A stretch of DNA of 64,000 nt from an uncultured Sphaerochaeta sp. (lineage in GTDB: Bacteria; Spirochaetota; Spirochaetia; Sphaerochaetales; Sphaerochaetaceae): NCBI RefSeq assembly GCF_963667405.1, contig NZ_OY763408.1, forward strand, positions 2,317,757 through 2,381,756, read 5' to 3'. The position numbers were made by a program, and so were the translations under genes. Numbering within the stretch: position 1 is the first letter of the stretch; every line of letters starts with the position of its first letter. The notes beneath the pieces are model-generated. The model saw nothing but the letters and a program-made list of their open reading frames with translations, was not told the DNA's origin and made no database searches. Shown here piece by piece: positions 38,456 to 46,249 of this stretch.

Positions 38456-38463
38456 GAGGAACC

Positions 38464-39807
38464 ATGACCAACGTGAATATCTGTATCATCGGGGGAGGTG
38501 GCCGTGCTTGGGCCATCACCTTCATGCGCGACCTTGCAGGAGCAGAGGATGTCCAAGGGAAAATCTGCCTGTATGACATCGATGCTGAAGCTGCAAGCAA
38601 CAATGTGGAGGTGGGAAACAGGATTTTCCGTCTCAATGGGAAAGCCGACCGCTTTCATATCACCAGCTCATCATCCCTTGCCCAAGCCCTGGAAGGCTCA
38701 GATTTGGTGGTCATCTCCATCGAGCCGGGAAAAACAAGCTACCGTTACAACGACCTCATACTCCCTGAACAGTATGGAGTCTTGCAGACGGTGGGTGACA
38801 CCACCGGTCCTGGAGGCATTTTCCGCGCAAGACGAGCGCTCCCCATGTTCTTTGACATTGGCAAGGCAATCGAGCGGTACTGTCCCGATGCGTGGGTCAT
38901 CAACTACACCAATCCCATGACACTCTGCACAGCAGCCCTCTATGAGGCTTTCCCCGCCATCAAGGCTATGGGTTGCTGCCATGAGGTGTTCCACATCCAG
39001 ACTTTCCTCGCCAAGAAAGTGAGTACTTGGTTCGGCGTGGAGACTCCGAATCGAAGAGAGATTGCCGTCGATATCAGCGGGGTGAATCACTTCACCTTTG
39101 CAACCAAGGCAAGCTGGAAGGGTAAGGACCTGATGGGCCATGTGGCTGCTCTCTGTGATGACCCTGACATTTTTGCAGATACCACCGAAAAAGCAAAAAA
39201 ACGCCTTGAGGCAGAGAAATGGTTCGAATGCGACCACACCATCGCCTTGGATTTTTACCGCAATTTCGGGGCACTCGGGGCTGCGGGGGACCGTCATCTG
39301 GCTGAATTTGTTCCCTGGTATCTCTCCGAAGAGAAAGAGTTGCACAGCTTTGGAGTCATTCGTACTCCCTATGCATGGAGAGAGCGGGAAGCTGTTCGCA
39401 AGCGGGAAAAACTGTTCACCGATGATGAGCTTATCAGCAAGGAAACAAACGAGGAAGGGGTGGATATCCTACGTTCCCTCATGGGAGCCAGAACGCTCTA
39501 CACCAACATCAACGTTCCCAACCAGGGGCAGGTTCCTTATCTTCCTCTGGGTCACATAGTTGAAAGCAACGGGTTCATCAGCCACAACAACATCAAACCG
39601 TCTTTGGCAAGTCTTCCGCCCTTGGCAATCCAGACGCTGGAACGCCATGTCGCCGAGGTGCAGGAACTGACGCTCAAAGCAGTACTGCAAAAGGATGACA
39701 AGCTTCTGCTGGAAGCCTTCCTCAACGATCCTCTGATGAGACTGCCACTCTCCCAGGCAAAAGCTCTTTTCAAAGAAATGTTGGCGAACGCACAAGGCCA
39801 GAAATGA
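38464..39807 (+). CDS. lplD: GH4 glycosidase, alpha-galacturonidase-like (LplD type)
   Basis: NAD- and metal-dependent GH4 hydrolase of 447 residues, the length of LplD. The NAD motif GGGGRAW is at 10-16, the NPM loop at 150-152, and the metal-site tetrapeptide is CHEV at 172-175. The Cys-His pair belongs to enzymes for non-phosphorylated sugars. LplD-type enzymes free galacturonate from short oligogalacturonides, which fits the YesMN-YesOPQ-like neighbours; an alpha-glucuronidase role remains possible. ATG at 38464 has AGGAGG upstream. Confidence 0.85.
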   Translation: MTNVNICIIGGGGRAWAITFMRDLAGAEDVQGKICLYDIDAEAASNNVEVGNRIFRLNGKADRFHITSSSSLAQALEGSDLVVISIEPGKTSYRYNDLILPEQYGVLQTVGDTTGPGGIFRARRALPMFFDIGKAIERYCPDAWVINYTNPMTLCTAALYEAFPAIKAMGCCHEVFHIQTFLAKKVSTWFGVETPNRREIAVDISGVNHFTFATKASWKGKDLMGHVAALCDDPDIFADTTEKAKKRLEAEKWFECDHTIALDFYRNFGALGAAGDRHLAEFVPWYLSEEKELHSFGVIRTPYAWREREAVRKREKLFTDDELISKETNEEGVDILRSLMGARTLYTNINVPNQGQVPYLPLGHIVESNGFISHNNIKPSLASLPPLAIQTLERHVAEVQELTLKAVLQKDDKLLLEAFLNDPLMRLPLSQAKALFKEMLANAQGQK

Positions 39808-39815
39808 CAATCGGC

Positions 39816-39841
39816 GGGGGTGGAGGAATCCACCCCCCTTT
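39816..39841 (+). terminator. Terminator after the GH4 gene
   Basis: GGGGGTGG (39816-39823) and CCACCCCC (39830-39837) form a strong stem. Only three T follow, so termination may be partial. Confidence 0.6.
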
Positions 39842-39976
39842 CACGTCATATTCCTATCATAAGCCGTACAAAAAAGTTACCTCATCCAAACCTGCGGAAA
39901 TCATTAATTCTTCCCATCGATCCTGTACATCCTCAGCAAATTGTAGACAATTTCTCCCGCAACTCTCAAAAAGTGG

Positions 39977-39985
39977 TGGTATACT
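39977..39985 (+). promoter_or_regulatory. Predicted extended -10 of the Afu/Fbp-type operon
   Basis: TG-G-TATACT lies 27 bases before the ATG at 40013. The -35 region is poor. AGGAG follows downstream. Confidence 0.4.
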
Positions 39986-40012
39986 TGGGGCAAACAAAAG
40001 GAGATTGTTGCT

Positions 40013-41053
40013 ATGAAAAAATTGTTCTCGCTTCTCTGTGTCCTGATGATTGCATCCACCCTCGTGTTCGCAGCTGGATCGGCTGAGAAACCGGCGACTG
40101 AGGATGGCGGTCTTACTGGGAAATTGATGATTTATACCTCGATGTACGATGATGTCATTGAAGCCATCGACGAGACCCTTGAAGAAGTATTCCCCACCGT
40201 TGATATCGAGTTCTTCTATGGTGGAACCGGTACCCTCCAGGCCAAGATTGCCGCAGAGTTTGCAGCAGGAAAGCTTGGGTGTGACATGCTTATGGTCGCA
40301 GACCCCTCCTATGCCTTGGAACTCAAGGGAATGGGAGTCCTCCAGCCGATCATGATCAACAACGCCGCCGACCTTGCCTTCGAATATGACAAGGAAGGGT
40401 ATTGGTATCCGGTACGCATCAGCAACATGGTGCTTGCCTACAACCCCGGCAAATTCAACAAGGCTGACATCCCCAACTCGTTCTATGACTTTGCCAATGA
40501 CAAGAGCGTAGAGGGCATGATTTCCATGTCCAACCCGCTTACCAGCGGTACTGCCCTGGACACCATCAGTGCACTGAAAGACAAGTATGGGTACGAGTAC
40601 TACACCGCTCTTGGCCAGCAGAAAGTCAAGATTGAGAGCGGCTCTGTCGCCCTGACCAAACTGGAGACAGGTGAGTGCAAGGTCATCATGATCCTCGAGG
40701 AATCCGTGTTGCAGAAGCGCGAGATGGACAACTCCAAGATTGAGGTCATCTATCCCACCGACGGAACCATCGTTGTTCCCTCCCCGATCATGTCGATCAA
40801 TGACCAATACAGCCCAAACAAAAACAGTGCAGCAGCAAAGGCTGTCACTGAGTGGTTCATGTCTGAAGAAGGACAGGCGAACATTGTCAAAGCTTGGATG
40901 CACTCCGTCTCCTCCAAGTATCCTACTCCTCCTTATGATGCCATCCCGACCAAGGAAATCCTGAAGAACACCATTCCCGTCGATTGGCAAGCAACCGTCA
41001 CCATGCGTGAGGAACTGAGAACCAGATTCCAGGAAGCCGTAGCAAAGAAGTAA
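40013..41053 (+). CDS. ABC transporter, Fbp/Afu-type solute-binding protein
   Basis: Periplasmic binding protein of 346 residues in the ferric/spermidine/sugar-phosphate binding cluster (family 1 or 6). The signal peptide MKKLFSLLCVLMIASTLVFA ends before AGSAEK. KLMIYTSMYDDVIEAI and FYGGTGTLQAKI are typical of the FbpA/AfuA fold. FbpA-like proteins bind Fe3+, AfuA relatives bind hexose phosphates, and PhnS relatives bind 2-aminoethylphosphonate; the paired tyrosines of Fe3+ binders are not obvious near the C-terminus, so I favour an organic anion. Confidence 0.85.
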   Translation: MKKLFSLLCVLMIASTLVFAAGSAEKPATEDGGLTGKLMIYTSMYDDVIEAIDETLEEVFPTVDIEFFYGGTGTLQAKIAAEFAAGKLGCDMLMVADPSYALELKGMGVLQPIMINNAADLAFEYDKEGYWYPVRISNMVLAYNPGKFNKADIPNSFYDFANDKSVEGMISMSNPLTSGTALDTISALKDKYGYEYYTALGQQKVKIESGSVALTKLETGECKVIMILEESVLQKREMDNSKIEVIYPTDGTIVVPSPIMSINDQYSPNKNSAAAKAVTEWFMSEEGQANIVKAWMHSVSSKYPTPPYDAIPTKEILKNTIPVDWQATVTMREELRTRFQEAVAKK

Positions 41054-41071
41054 GACCTCTCTTCTCATCTG

Positions 41072-41106
41072 GATACGGGAGCCTTCAGCTGAAGGACTCC
41101 CGTATC
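41072..41106 (+). promoter_or_regulatory. Intercistronic hairpin after binding-protein gene
   Basis: GATACGGGAG (41072-41081) pairs with CTCCCGTATC (41097-41106), and the interior CCTTCAGCTGAAGG continues the stem past one bulged base. There is no T-run. It separates the binding-protein gene from the permease. Confidence 0.65.
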
Positions 41107-41129
41107 ATAATTCAAAGGAGTCCTTTGCA

Positions 41130-42845
41130 ATGCAAGTCCTCAATTCCCCTGCATCTTTGAATCAAGAGAAACACCGATGGTATCTTGACCCAAAATGGCT
41201 GATCATCATTGCTATTGTCGGCTTTCTCCTCGTTTTCCAGGTTTTTCCCCTGCTCTATCTTGTCTTCCGAGCCTTCTTCTCAACCGGAACCTTCTCTCTG
41301 GATGCATTCAAGCGGGTATATACCTACCCACTCAACTGGTCGGCCTTGGTCAACACGATTGTCTCGGCAGGCTTATCCATGGTGTTTGGTGTCCTGATCG
41401 CTTTTCCCCTCGCCTGGCTCGTGGGACGAACAAACCTCTATGGAAAGAAGTTCTTTCGAACACTCTTCGTCGCCACATACATGGTTCCCCCCTATGTCGG
41501 GGCAATGGCGTGGATGCGCCTGCTCAATCCGACAGTAGGATCAATGAACGTATTCCTGCAGAAAATCTTCAACCTGGGTTCAGCCCCCTTCAACATCTAC
41601 AGTATGGGAGGACTGATCTGGGTTTTGACCGGGTTCTACTACCCCTATGCTTTCATCACCATCAGCCGAGCCATGGAGAAGATGGATCCCTCCCTGGAGG
41701 AAGCCTCACGCATTTCCGGAGCCAATGCCTGGACCACCCTGAGGACCATCACCCTTCCCATGATGCTGCCTTCCATCGTTGCAGCTGCCTTGTTGGTTTT
41801 CATTGCAGCAGGCAGTGCCTATGGAATACCTTCCATCATCGGCGTCCCTGGGCAGGTCCATACCGTAACCACCCGCATCATTGACTTTGTATATATCGGC
41901 AGTCAGGAAGGATTGACTGATGCCACCACCTTGGCAGTCTTTCTGATGGTCATCGCCAACATCGTGCTGTATCTTTCCACCTTCACCCTTGGAAAACGGC
42001 AGTACATCACCGTCTCCGGCAAGTCCACCCGCCCAAACATCGTAGACCTGGGCAGGTACAGAATCCCGTTGACACTGGCAGTCATCATCTTCGCGCTCAT
42101 CTTTGTCATCATTCCTTTTGTCACCGTCGGCCTTTCCAGCATCACGGTGAATCTGGGCGAGTCGGTTTTTGCCGATGGCAATATTACCTGGCGTTACTGG
42201 GAGCGTATCTTTACCCGAAAATCCATCCTCGGGTCAGCCAAAAACAGCTTGATAACCTCTGTCATGGCAGCAACATTCGGGATGATCATCTCCAACATGA
42301 TGGCCTACCTCCTGGTTCGCACCGACATCAAGGGAAAGAAGATTCCCGACTTCATGATCACGGTGGGCAGCGGAACACCGAGTGTGGTCATCGCCCTTGC
42401 CCTCATCATGTCGATGTCCGGCAAGTTCGGGATCAACATCTACAACACCCTGACCATCATGATCATCGCCTACATGATAAAGTACATGATGATGGGCATG
42501 CGTACCGTTGTCAGCGCCCTCTCGCAGATCAGCCCCTCGCTGGAAGAAGCCTCCCAGATATCCGGAGCTTCCTGGCTGAGGAGCATGAAGAACGTCACCC
42601 TGCCGCTCATTGCCCCGGCATTGGTTGCAGGCTGGTTTCTCATCTTCATGCCCTGTTTCTATGAGCTGACCATGTCGACCCTGCTCTACTCCACCAACAC
42701 CAAGACACTGGGGTATGAGCTGTATACGTATCAGACCTATCACAACCAGCAGACTGCATCTGCACTGGCAACAGCCATCCTGTTCATTGTCTTCGGGATC
42801 AACTGGTTGTTGAATAAGCTGACCGATGGTGAATTTTCCATTTAA
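41130..42845 (+). CDS. ABC transporter fused permease (FbpB/AfuB-like)
   Basis: Inner-membrane protein of 571 residues made of two permease halves in tandem. Each half has about six helices and one EAA-type loop: LEEASRISGANAWTTLRTITLPM near 190 and LEEASQISGASWLRSMKNVTLPL near 470. This fusion is the hallmark of the Fe3+/hexose-phosphate/aminoethylphosphonate class. AAAGGAG precedes the ATG. Confidence 0.92.
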   Translation: MQVLNSPASLNQEKHRWYLDPKWLIIIAIVGFLLVFQVFPLLYLVFRAFFSTGTFSLDAFKRVYTYPLNWSALVNTIVSAGLSMVFGVLIAFPLAWLVGRTNLYGKKFFRTLFVATYMVPPYVGAMAWMRLLNPTVGSMNVFLQKIFNLGSAPFNIYSMGGLIWVLTGFYYPYAFITISRAMEKMDPSLEEASRISGANAWTTLRTITLPMMLPSIVAAALLVFIAAGSAYGIPSIIGVPGQVHTVTTRIIDFVYIGSQEGLTDATTLAVFLMVIANIVLYLSTFTLGKRQYITVSGKSTRPNIVDLGRYRIPLTLAVIIFALIFVIIPFVTVGLSSITVNLGESVFADGNITWRYWERIFTRKSILGSAKNSLITSVMAATFGMIISNMMAYLLVRTDIKGKKIPDFMITVGSGTPSVVIALALIMSMSGKFGINIYNTLTIMIIAYMIKYMMMGMRTVVSALSQISPSLEEASQISGASWLRSMKNVTLPLIAPALVAGWFLIFMPCFYELTMSTLLYSTNTKTLGYELYTYQTYHNQQTASALATAILFIVFGINWLLNKLTDGEFSI

Positions 42846-42856
42846 CGAGGTACATG

Positions 42857-43927
42857 ATGTCCAATATTATCATCAAGGATGTAAAGAAAGCCTTTGGGGA
42901 AGTGGTGGTGCTCTCCCAATTCAACGCAGAGTTCGCTGATGGGGAGTTCATCACCCTTCTCGGCCCCTCTGGCTGCGGAAAGACCACGATGCTTCGCATG
43001 CTCGCTGGATTCGAGAAACCCACGGAAGGGGAAATCTACATCGGTGAGCAAGAGGTGAGTTCCACAAAGAACTTCGTGCCCCCTGAACGGCGCGATATCG
43101 GGATGGTCTTCCAATCCTATGCCGTCTGGCCCCACATGACTGTCTTCGACAACGTTGCCTATCCGCTCAAGATGAAGAAGATGGGCAAACAGGAGATAAA
43201 GGGTCTGGTAGAGGAAGTGCTGGAGACCGTGCACCTTGCCCAGTATGCCGAGCGTATCCCCAGCCAGCTCAGCGGTGGCCAGCAGCAACGTGTGGCTCTC
43301 GCCCGTGCCTTGGTAGCCAAGCCTCGGCTCTTGTTGCTGGACGAACCGCTCTCCAATCTCGATGCCAAACTGCGTGACTCCATGCGCTTCGAAATCAAGG
43401 AAATCCAGAAACAGCTGGGTATCACCGTCGTGTATGTCACACACGACCAGATGGAAGCCATGACCATGAGTGATAGGGTCATCGTCATCAACAGGGGTGT
43501 CATCCAACAGGTGGGTGCCCCTACCGAGATCTATCGTCACCCTGCCAACCAGTTTGTCGCCGACTTTGTGGGAAAGATTAATTTCCTGAAGGCAACAAGC
43601 AAGGACAAGGTGCTCACGCTCAAGGCATCAGGACAGACGCTGCCCTACGACGGGCCACTGCAGGGAGATGTTGTGCTTGGAATCAGGCCAGAGAACATCC
43701 GCTTGGTCAGCGTCAAGGGTGACTTTGAGGGTACCTTGGTCAGCAAGTTCTATCTGGGAGACGTGAACGACTGCCGCATCGATCTCGGTGGCGAGCAGAT
43801 CCGTGTCATCGCAGAACCAACCACCTTCGACGTATGCGAAGTAGGTCAAACCTTCAGCTTGAGAGTTGATGAGTTCACGGTGTTCGTGGATACTGGAGAG
43901 GATGAGCATTCCAAGATCCTGACATAA
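42857..43927 (+). CDS. ABC transporter ATP-binding protein (FbpC/AfuC/PotA-like)
   Basis: Cytoplasmic ATPase of 356 residues. Walker A GPSGCGKTT is at 36-44, the signature LSGGQ at 138-142, Walker B LLLLDEP at 158-164, and a C-terminal TOBE domain follows from about 280. Two adjacent ATG codons occur; the second has better spacing from GAGG. It is the only ATPase gene in the window. Because CUT1 importers can share an ATPase, service to the five ATPase-less systems here is possible, but its place in an Fbp-type operon makes that unlikely. Confidence 0.93.
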   Translation: MSNIIIKDVKKAFGEVVVLSQFNAEFADGEFITLLGPSGCGKTTMLRMLAGFEKPTEGEIYIGEQEVSSTKNFVPPERRDIGMVFQSYAVWPHMTVFDNVAYPLKMKKMGKQEIKGLVEEVLETVHLAQYAERIPSQLSGGQQQRVALARALVAKPRLLLLDEPLSNLDAKLRDSMRFEIKEIQKQLGITVVYVTHDQMEAMTMSDRVIVINRGVIQQVGAPTEIYRHPANQFVADFVGKINFLKATSKDKVLTLKASGQTLPYDGPLQGDVVLGIRPENIRLVSVKGDFEGTLVSKFYLGDVNDCRIDLGGEQIRVIAEPTTFDVCEVGQTFSLRVDEFTVFVDTGEDEHSKILT

Positions 43928-43937
43928 GGAGAGGGCC

Positions 43938-44441
43938 ATGGCACAAGAGCTGAGAATCATCACCACCGGAGGCACATTCGACAAGCAATACGATGCGATC
44001 AGCGGGGAGCTCACCTTCCGTGAATCCCAGCTGCCGCGCATCCTGGGCCAGAGCAGATGCACCCTGACCGTACATCTGGAAGGGCCTTTGGCTGTGGACA
44101 GCCTCTACATGACGGAGGAACAACGAGTCGAGGTGGCACAAACATGCCAGCATAGTGCCGAGGATAAGATCATCATCGTCCATGGAACCGACACCATGTG
44201 CAACACGGCCAAGGTCATTGCCCAGACCCTGGGGGAGGAGAACTCCAAGACGGTGGTGCTCACCGGAGCGATGATCCCCTACTCCCTGGAGGGCTCTGAT
44301 GCCGTCTTCAATCTTGGCTGTGCGATTTCAGCCGTCCAGCTGCTTCCACCCGGGGTCTATCTGACCATGAGTGGAAGGATCTTCAGCTGGGACAACTGTC
44401 GCAAGAACAAGGAAAAGGGAATCTTCGAGACGCTTATCTAG
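43938..44441 (+). CDS. One-domain asparaginase-like protein
   Basis: Protein of 167 residues that covers only the N-terminal domain of type I/II asparaginases, which are normally about 330 residues. Both catalytic threonine motifs are present: ITTGGTFDK near 8-16 and HGTDTM near 79-84, and VLTGAMIP follows. The stop is clean, and short versions of this family exist in other bacteria, so it may be a complete stand-alone enzyme and not a fragment. AAGGAG precedes the ATG, 10 bases after the ATPase. The operon hints that the imported compound contains an amide or amino-acid part. The 3' end overlaps the convergent gene by 8 bases. Confidence 0.82.
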   Translation: MAQELRIITTGGTFDKQYDAISGELTFRESQLPRILGQSRCTLTVHLEGPLAVDSLYMTEEQRVEVAQTCQHSAEDKIIIVHGTDTMCNTAKVIAQTLGEENSKTVVLTGAMIPYSLEGSDAVFNLGCAISAVQLLPPGVYLTMSGRIFSWDNCRKNKEKGIFETLI

Positions 44442-45510
44442 CCTCAGGCCTGCTGCAGGAGTACCCAATGGCTACCTGCCGCTTCTCTTGTGCTGAGACA
44501 AGCAAACTGCTCATGACTGCAACCACATGCCGGGTAAGCTCTCCGCTTGCCCGGTTTTTCTTCTTGTCGGCAAGCGCACAGGCAATATCGGCAACACCGA
44601 AGCCGCGTGAGTTCTCCGCATAGCCGTAGAGCAGGGGAATCTCCTTCCACTCTTTCGTACCCTTGCGGCAGAACAGTACGGGACCTCCGAAGGTATTGGG
44701 ATCAGGAACCCTGAGAGAACCCTCGGTACCGTAGATCTCCATATTCGGCATGCTGTGATACCAGACATCGAAGCTGGTAACCAAGGTGGCCACTGCCCCG
44801 CTTTCGAAGTGCAGATTGCCGGTGATGTGGGTTGCCACCTCGACATCGATGGTCTGCCCCTTCTTCGGCTCACTGGTGATGGTCCTCGTCTCAAAGCTCT
44901 TCTGGGCATAGCCGGAAACCGAATCGACAGGACCGAGCAGGTTCACCAAGGCGGTGATGTAATACGGACCCATATCGAAGAGAGGCCCTCCGCCATTCTT
45001 GTAGTAGAACTCCGGATCGGGATGCCAGCTCTCATGACCATGATTCATCATGAAGGCGGAAGCTCCGATCGGCTTTCCGATCCAGCCATCGTCAATGAGC
45101 TTGCGGCAAGTCTGGATGCCGGCACCAAGGAAGGTGTCGGGAGCACCACCAAGCATCAGGTTCTTCTTGGCAGCCAGATCCACCAACTCGGAAGCCTGTT
45201 CGACGGTAAGGGAGAGAGGTTTCTCCACATACACGTGCTTGCCGGCCTCAAGGACCTGCTTGCACAAGGAGTAATGGCTCTGGGGAGTGGTCAGGTTGAG
45301 CACCAGATCGATGCTCTCGTCTGCAAGCAGAGCAGCTGCATCGGCATACGCCTGTACGTGGTAGGTCTCACAGACCTCCTTCACCCTTGCCTCGATCAGG
45401 TCCACAACCCCTACGAGCTCGACCACATCATTGAAAACCTTGGTCAGGTTGTCCAGATAGATTCCGCTGATCTTCCCCAACCCAACAATACCAATCCTGA
45501 GTTTTTTCAT
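44434..45510 (-). CDS. Gfo/Idh/MocA-family oxidoreductase
   Basis: NAD(P)-dependent sugar oxidoreductase of 358 residues. The Rossmann motif GIVGLGKISGIY is at the N-terminus and YVEKPLSLT near 95 holds the key lysine. ATG at 45510 lies 1 base from the ThuA stop, so the two are coupled; the longer open frame to 45603 overlaps ThuA. ThuA and Gfo/Idh proteins act together in 3-keto-glycoside metabolism in several bacteria, suggesting an oxidative side route for xylosides here. Confidence 0.88.
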   Translation of the reverse strand: MKKLRIGIVGLGKISGIYLDNLTKVFNDVVELVGVVDLIEARVKEVCETYHVQAYADAAALLADESIDLVLNLTTPQSHYSLCKQVLEAGKHVYVEKPLSLTVEQASELVDLAAKKNLMLGGAPDTFLGAGIQTCRKLIDDGWIGKPIGASAFMMNHGHESWHPDPEFYYKNGGGPLFDMGPYYITALVNLLGPVDSVSGYAQKSFETRTITSEPKKGQTIDVEVATHITGNLHFESGAVATLVTSFDVWYHSMPNMEIYGTEGSLRVPDPNTFGGPVLFCRKGTKEWKEIPLLYGYAENSRGFGVADIACALADKKKNRASGELTRHVVAVMSSLLVSAQEKRQVAIGYSCSRPEAR

Positions 45511-45511
45511 A

Positions 45512-46240
45512 TCAGAACATCTTCCTATCACTGGCGAATCGATCGATGGACAGGCCTTGCTCCTGGGCAATCCTCTTCCCCTCTGCAGCCCACAAGAGAC
45601 CACGTTTCATCATCTCCCACGCCTCGGGAATGTCAAAGATATCATCGTGGTGTCCAAGTGAGTTGTAGAATACCCGTCCATAGCCCCACTTCTTCGTCCA
45701 GACAACCGGCATCTGCACCACACCGTTGGTGGAATGATACCAATCAACCGTCGGGAAGGCTGTGGTTGCCAGCACTTCCACTGCCGGATCGACGTGCAGG
45801 TAGTACTGCTCGCTGGAAACGGAGAAATCCTTGATGTCCTTGGTCAGCTCACTGGAGCTGTGACGGATGTTCACCGTATAGGGAACCCCATCAGAACCGG
45901 GATGTGCAACCCAGTTGCCACCCATGATGAACTGCCAGAGCACATTGGTGCGGAACGCATCACACATACCTCCATGACAGCCTGCCACACCAACCCCGCT
46001 TCCGATTGCGTCAGCGAGGTGATTGGTAAGCTTGGAGTTCAGCTCTCCCATCGTCCAGATGGGAACGAAGAGGTCGAGGCTGAAGAGGTATTCGCGGTCC
46101 TGGAGAATATCGAGGCTGCGCTCGATTCTGACTATGAATCCCTGCTCTTCCAGGAAGGCGGAAAAACGCTTGGCAACAAGCTCAGGCTCATGGCCTTCCC
46201 AACCCCCGACCAACAAGAGTGCTTTCTTTTCTGTAGACAT
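45512..46240 (-). CDS. ThuA-like domain protein
   Basis: Cytoplasmic protein of 242 residues with the class I glutamine amidotransferase-like ThuA fold. VGGWEGHEP at the N-terminus, GVAGCHGGMCDAF near 80-92 (with an internal HGG), and FYNSLGHHDD near 190 are family marks. ThuA of rhizobia takes part in trehalose use through 3-keto sugars. AAGGAG precedes the ATG. It lies between GH43 and the Gfo/Idh gene. Confidence 0.88.
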   Translation of the reverse strand: MSTEKKALLLVGGWEGHEPELVAKRFSAFLEEQGFIVRIERSLDILQDREYLFSLDLFVPIWTMGELNSKLTNHLADAIGSGVGVAGCHGGMCDAFRTNVLWQFIMGGNWVAHPGSDGVPYTVNIRHSSSELTKDIKDFSVSSEQYYLHVDPAVEVLATTAFPTVDWYHSTNGVVQMPVVWTKKWGYGRVFYNSLGHHDDIFDIPEAWEMMKRGLLWAAEGKRIAQEQGLSIDRFASDRKMF

Positions 46241-46249
46241 GGTTACTCC

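Noticed and set aside
40013..43927. Simple ferric iron importer
   Set aside because: The class label fits, but no iron-responsive site was seen, the Tyr pair of Fe3+ binders is not evident, and an asparaginase-like gene is in the operon. Left open as Afu/Fbp type.
43938..44441. Asparaginase pseudogene
   Set aside because: SD, start, catalytic motifs and a clean stop are all present, and no second-half remnant follows; short family members exist.
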